In this document: one piece after another, positions 6,290 to 8,691 of the stretch
Numbering within the stretch: the first letter of the stretch is position 1
Layout of the letters: every line of letters begins with the position of its first letter
Assembly (NCBI GenBank): GCA_905192625.1
Contig: CAJJLI010000057.1
Coordinates: 1 to 8,691 of the forward strand
DNA from: an uncultured Clostridium sp.
Lineage (GTDB): Bacteria > Bacillota > Clostridia > Lachnospirales > Lachnospiraceae
Length of the DNA stretch: 8,691 nt
Direction: 5' to 3'
Notes under the pieces: model-generated
Told to the model about the DNA's origin: nothing
What the model saw: the letters and a program-made list of their open reading frames with translations, nothing else
Database searches by the model: none
Made by a program: the position numbers and the translations under genes

Positions 6290-6864
6290 GTTCATTGTGC
6301 GGATACCAAGCAGTAAATTTTGGAAACAAAAAATTTAACTTTACTATATCATAAGTATAAGATAAAGTCAATAAATAGTCAGAAAATTCCGACAATGAAA
6401 ACAATATACTTAATAAAATATATACAATAAACAAGAGGAAAATTGTGAATTATTGTATTTATGAACTCGTTATATAGTGCTCTGGTACTAGCAAGAAAGA
6501 AAAATGTGCACAAGTATTCACTTATTATTTGTAAATTAATAACAAAAACGTAGAAAAATTACTTATACAACAATATATAGATGTGAAGCTAGTAAAATCA
6601 CAAGATATGGTGCATAGGCTGTCTTGATTTCTTAGCCTGAGAGAATTGTTTCTCATTTAGTGATTTATTTCCAGACCTTGAAGCAATATGAAAGTAGGTT
6701 AAATCAACAATATTTTTATCCATGGCGTTATGAATATCCCCTTTTCGCTCTAAAGGTGTGTGAGTTATTTGAATTTTATATCCTTGTGTATGCAATTTAT
6801 ACAGACGCTTCATATATAAATAATGTAGTTTATCATTACATTCTTACTCTTAAATGTCTAAAAT
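6290..6864. other. Long AT-rich stretch with no convincing gene
   Basis: About 570 bases between the veg promoter and the lipoprotein terminator. One open frame on the minus strand (6598-6813, 71 codons, MKRLYKLHTQGYK...) has no ribosome site, no promoter I trust and no family I recognise. Its product is polar and its codons look unremarkable, so it could be a gene remnant or chance. A plus-strand frame at 6660-6866 overlies it and also lacks a ribosome site. Short inverted pairs such as AGGCT/AGCCT near 6616-6638 are too small to call. I see no RNA gene. Confidence 0.5.
6598..6813 (-). CDS. Doubtful small open frame, possible gene remnant
   Basis: This frame encodes 71 residues with no signal peptide, membrane helix or motif that I recognise. 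The C-terminal half (GNKSLNEKQFSQAKKSRQ) is basic and polar. The ATG at 6813 is preceded by TTTATAT with no purine-rich ribosome site, and no terminator follows the stop. It sits alone in a long non-coding stretch, with the same strand sense as its neighbours. It may be chance or a decayed gene; I would not annotate it without conservation. Confidence 0.15.
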   Translation of the reverse strand: MKRLYKLHTQGYKIQITHTPLERKGDIHNAMDKNIVDLTYFHIASRSGNKSLNEKQFSQAKKSRQPMHHIL

Positions 6865-6915
6865 AAAAAAGATGAGACCTCGCAAAAAATAATATTGCGG
6901 TGTCTCATCATTTTT
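6865..6915 (-). terminator. Bidirectional intrinsic terminator after the lipoprotein gene
   Basis: GATGAGAC (6871-6878) pairs with GTCTCATC (6902-6909). An inner stem CGCAA/TTGCG (6881-6885 with 6895-6899) closes a 9-base loop. Six A precede and five T follow, so both strands end in a U-tract. The right edge abuts the lipoprotein stop codon at 6914-6916. Confidence 0.88.
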
Positions 6916-7336
6916 AATCCCAAATAACTTTTTGGTCTAGAAATTCAGTTTTAACTACAATGAATGGATAGGTCATTACTTGTGTAACAGGCTCATCTTT
7001 ACCAGGACCCAACAATGTTGTCTTAAAATGTATTCCATCTTCCGCTAGAAATAATTCGTCGGCAGTAATACTGTAACCACCACTACGTTGCTCTCCATAT
7101 CCGCGTACGATATAAAGGTAATTGTCGTTTGAGTATGTCATCTTAAAAGGAGTGGATTTTTTTTCATTTATTGAAGTTAGTAATTCTTCTGGAAGATCAG
7201 CTTCCTCAACTACAGTAAATTCTAGGTCGTTTAGTTTTTTTACTTCGGACTGTTCCTTTTTACAACCAAAGAACACTGAGCTAATGAGTATACAGCATAG
7301 GAGAAGTGCTATTTTTTTAAAGAATAGTGGTTTCAT
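6914..7336 (-). CDS. Small lipoprotein with PrcB-like C-terminal domain
   Basis: A 140-residue predicted lipoprotein. Residues 1-24 are a signal peptide: basic MKPLFFKK, a hydrophobic core, then SVFFGC, with Cys25 as the lipidated residue. The lipobox has Phe at -3 and -2, which is not ideal. A charged linker (26-60) follows. Residues about 62-130 resemble the PrcB C-terminal domain family (protease complex subunit PrcB type), with GYGEQRSGGYSI (79-90) and a closing MTYPFIVVKT strand (121-130). In Treponema, PrcB stabilises the partner protease dentilisin; no protease gene adjoins here, so that role should not be assumed. The ATG at 7336 has GGAG 8 bases upstream. The GGAG itself could pair with the CTCC just before the ATG (GGAGTATCTCC). 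It is monocistronic, ending in a strong terminator. Confidence 0.8.
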   Translation of the reverse strand: MKPLFFKKIALLLCCILISSVFFGCKKEQSEVKKLNDLEFTVVEEADLPEELLTSINEKKSTPFKMTYSNDNYLYIVRGYGEQRSGGYSITADELFLAEDGIHFKTTLLGPGKDEPVTQVMTYPFIVVKTEFLDQKVIWD

Positions 7337-7644
7337 AGGAGATACTCCATAATACGTTCTTATTTTATTTTATGACAGGAGTGAGAAAATCAGACTAAAA
7401 ATAAGAAAAAAGAGTTAAAAATGGCTGTCACAAATTGAATATCTCATTCCATGAACGCATATAGCAATTCATGTGAAATAAACGAATAGGTGACAGCCAA
7501 GGTTTCATCTTGCTTAGTAAATTGTTCATATATCTATAAGCTTTTGACCATATTATCGGGCCTTTAAGTGTATTACTAAGGTTTTACTAAAATGTGTGAT
7601 ATATGTATGGGCAGTATAATAAATCACAGTAACAAAAACTGAAA
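7337..7644. other. Intergenic region between hydrogenase and lipoprotein genes
   Basis: These 308 bases hold the lipoprotein ribosome site, the large hairpin at 7417-7499 and, nearer the hydrogenase, an 8-base inverted repeat CTTAGTAA (7513-7520) and TTACTAAG (7573-7580). I could not identify a confident promoter for the lipoprotein; TAAAAT-like boxes exist but lack a matching -35. I see no coding frame. Confidence 0.5.
7417..7499 (-). terminator. Structured hairpin, probable terminator of the hydrogenase transcript
   Basis: A perfect 10-bp stem pairs TGGCTGTCAC (7422-7431) with GTGACAGCCA (7490-7499). On the minus strand it is followed by TTTTTAAC. The 58-base interior contains its own hairpin (CATGAA 7450-7455 with TTCATG 7468-7473, plus GC pairs inside). 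It lies 145 bases after the hydrogenase stop. The large structured interior is unusual for a terminator and recalls a small palindromic repeat element. Confidence 0.6.
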
Positions 7645-8634
7645 CTATACCAAATTAATATGACGTTTTACGTAAGTGGTATGTAATATCTCATGTGCTT
7701 TATGGCTTCCAGGTTCGCCTAGGAATTCATCGTATACCTGCATAACTGCTTCGTTTTCATGGGATTTGCGAACATTTTTAGCTGCATCGTTTGCATAGAG
7801 AGCTTTGGCACGTAGTTCGCGAATGTCATTAAAATTACGAATGGAAGCTGGCACATGTGGTTGACCTCCACCATTTACGCAACCACCTGGACAACCCATG
7901 ATTTCAATAAAATGATAAGAAGCTTCGCCGCGTTTTACTCTTTCTAGTAATTCCCTTGCATGAACAAGACCGGAAGCGACAGCAACATTAACGTCAATAC
8001 CAGCGACTTGATACGTTGCCTCTTTGATTCCAGCCACACCGCGAACTTCTTTAAAGTCAATTGGAGAATCCGAACTCTCACCGGTTAACTTCCAAACTGC
8101 GGTACGAAGAGCCGCTTCCATAACACCACCGGAAGCACCGAAGATAACTCCTGCACCAGTGGAAATACCAAGAGGGTCATCGAATGCTTCGTCTGGTAAA
8201 GATAAAAAGTTAATACCTGCACGTTCTATTAAACGACCGAGCTCACGTACGGTGAGAGCAATATCAACATCTGGTATGCCAGCGGCGGCTTCATCATCAC
8301 GACCAATTTCAAATTTTTTAGCAGTACAAGGCATAACACTTACCATTACAATATCCTCTGGATCAATTCCCATTTTGGATGCATAGTATGTTTTAGTTAT
8401 TGCTCCAAACATTTGCTGAGGAGACTTGCAACTACTTAAGTTTTCAATCATATCCGGGTAATAGTGCTCACAATATTTAATCCAACCTGGGGAGCAGGAA
8501 GTGATTAAAGGCAAGGCACCATTGTTTTGAATGCGGTCTAATAATTCATTTGCTTCTTCGATGATTGTGAGGTCAGCGGCAAAGTCAGTATCAAATACTT
8601 TGTGAAAACCTAGTCTACGTAGCGCAGCAACCAT
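7645..8634 (-). CDS. hydA: [FeFe]-hydrogenase catalytic H-cluster domain, 5'-truncated
   Basis: The 329 codons encode most of the catalytic H-domain of an iron-only hydrogenase, which reduces protons to H2 with ferredoxin or NADH-derived electrons in the cytoplasm of fermenters. Motif L1 is ITSCSPGWIK (44-53), L2 is MPCTAKKFE (101-109) and L3 is EIMGCPGGCVNGGGQP (244-259). A C-terminal segment resembling the small-subunit domain runs from about 272 (RKSHENEAV, then AHEILHTTYV). L1 has Ser after the Cys where many enzymes have TSCCP; TSCSP is a natural variant, as far as I recall. The first residues match the usual GKMVAALRRLGF-x-KVFDTDFAADLTI, and four codons upstream (VEGK) still fit. Beyond these the match ends and an in-frame stop lies at 8683-8685. 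Compared with Clostridium pasteurianum enzyme I, about 250 N-terminal residues with the accessory FeS clusters are absent. The ATG at 8634 is internal by homology. Confidence 0.9.
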   Translation of the reverse strand: MVAALRRLGFHKVFDTDFAADLTIIEEANELLDRIQNNGALPLITSCSPGWIKYCEHYYPDMIENLSSCKSPQQMFGAITKTYYASKMGIDPEDIVMVSVMPCTAKKFEIGRDDEAAAGIPDVDIALTVRELGRLIERAGINFLSLPDEAFDDPLGISTGAGVIFGASGGVMEAALRTAVWKLTGESSDSPIDFKEVRGVAGIKEATYQVAGIDVNVAVASGLVHARELLERVKRGEASYHFIEIMGCPGGCVNGGGQPHVPASIRNFNDIRELRAKALYANDAAKNVRKSHENEAVMQVYDEFLGEPGSHKAHEILHTTYVKRHINLV

Positions 8635-8691
8635 TTTTCCTTCAACGTAAAAGATGACTTTGGGTCTAACCCTGTCATGGGTTCATCTAAT
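8610..8691 (-). pseudogene. ABC transporter ATPase fragment running into the hydrogenase gene
   Basis: The minus-strand frame from 8690 reads LDEPMTGLDPKSSFTLKEK before ending at a TAG (8610-8612) after a short tail (WLLRYVD). LDEP is the end of Walker B with its catalytic Glu, and TGLDP is the D-loop region of an ABC ATPase, so the Walker A half should lie beyond the window. The natural H-loop and C-terminal third are missing because the sequence changes into hydrogenase around 8632-8650. This frame differs from the hydrogenase frame, so no fusion protein is made. It differs from the ATPase at 1997-2716, which reads LDEPLTSLDV here. It may be a real deletion scar or an assembly join. Confidence 0.7.

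Noticed and set aside
6230..6295. Longer N-terminus for Veg starting at 6295
   Set aside because: The added residues cover the promoter and have no match to Veg; GGAG fits the ATG at 6229.
7122..7352. Plus-strand open frame opposite the lipoprotein
   Set aside because: It is antisense to a gene with signal peptide, ribosome site and terminator.
7513..7580. Inverted repeat CTTAGTAA/TTACTAAG as a terminator or attachment site
   Set aside because: The arms are 8 AT-rich bases separated by 52 bases, with no T-run, no duplicated target site and no recombinase gene; this is within chance for this composition.
7615..7620. Perfect TATAAT on the plus strand
   Set aside because: No suitable -35 and no plus-strand gene follow; the only downstream gene is on the opposite strand.
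8024..8386. 120-codon plus-strand open frame opposite the hydrogenase
   Set aside because: It is antisense to the highly conserved H-cluster domain; the length follows from the codon bias of the real gene.

Overview
The window is AT-rich DNA from a low-GC, strictly anaerobic Firmicute, most likely a Lachnospiraceae/Clostridium-type organism close to the Lachnoclostridium phytofermentans group. That placement is an inference. It rests on the combination of an [FeFe]-hydrogenase, a 'reverse' rubrerythrin, a PerR-type regulator, a Veg protein, strong AGGAGG ribosome binding sites, and long T-tailed intrinsic terminators.

Layout. (1) 1-679, plus strand: the C-terminal part of a DEAD-box RNA helicase with a DbpA-type RNA-binding domain. 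A long nested hairpin at 756-810 follows and also serves the convergent gene. (2) 875-1576, minus strand: a YjjG/YfnB-type HAD phosphatase. (3) 1577-1996: a 420-base non-coding gap holding outward promoters for the HAD gene and the ABC operon, with three degenerate repeat copies between them. (4) 1997-4301, plus strand: a translationally coupled two-gene ABC transporter, an ATPase plus a large permease of about 533 residues. (5) 4594-8691: everything is on the minus strand. In transcription order from the right this is a 5'-truncated [FeFe]-hydrogenase preceded by a fragment of an ABC ATPase, a small PrcB-like lipoprotein, an apparently empty stretch of about 680 bases, a Veg-family protein, a PerR-type peroxide sensor, and a reverse rubrerythrin.

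The best-supported functional unit is oxidative-stress defence. perR and the rubrerythrin gene each have their own TTGACA promoter. An identical 13-base sequence, AGTAATCGTTATC, lies over the start-site or -10 region of both. PerR carries all five residues matching the Bacillus subtilis PerR regulatory metal site, including the Asp that distinguishes PerR from Fur. The simplest reading is that PerR represses itself and the rubrerythrin gene until peroxide or oxygen inactivates it.

The oddest spot is the right end. The minus strand encodes an ABC ATPase Walker B/D-loop sequence (LDEPMTGLDPKSS) that runs straight into the hydrogenase in another frame, removing the hydrogenase N-terminus. This is either a real deletion/fusion or an assembly chimera. 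I found no CRISPR array, tRNA, rRNA or intact insertion sequence. I do not see a clearly new multi-gene system. The nearest candidates for new biology are the uncharacterised ABC exporter pair and the two small families of degenerate intergenic repeats.
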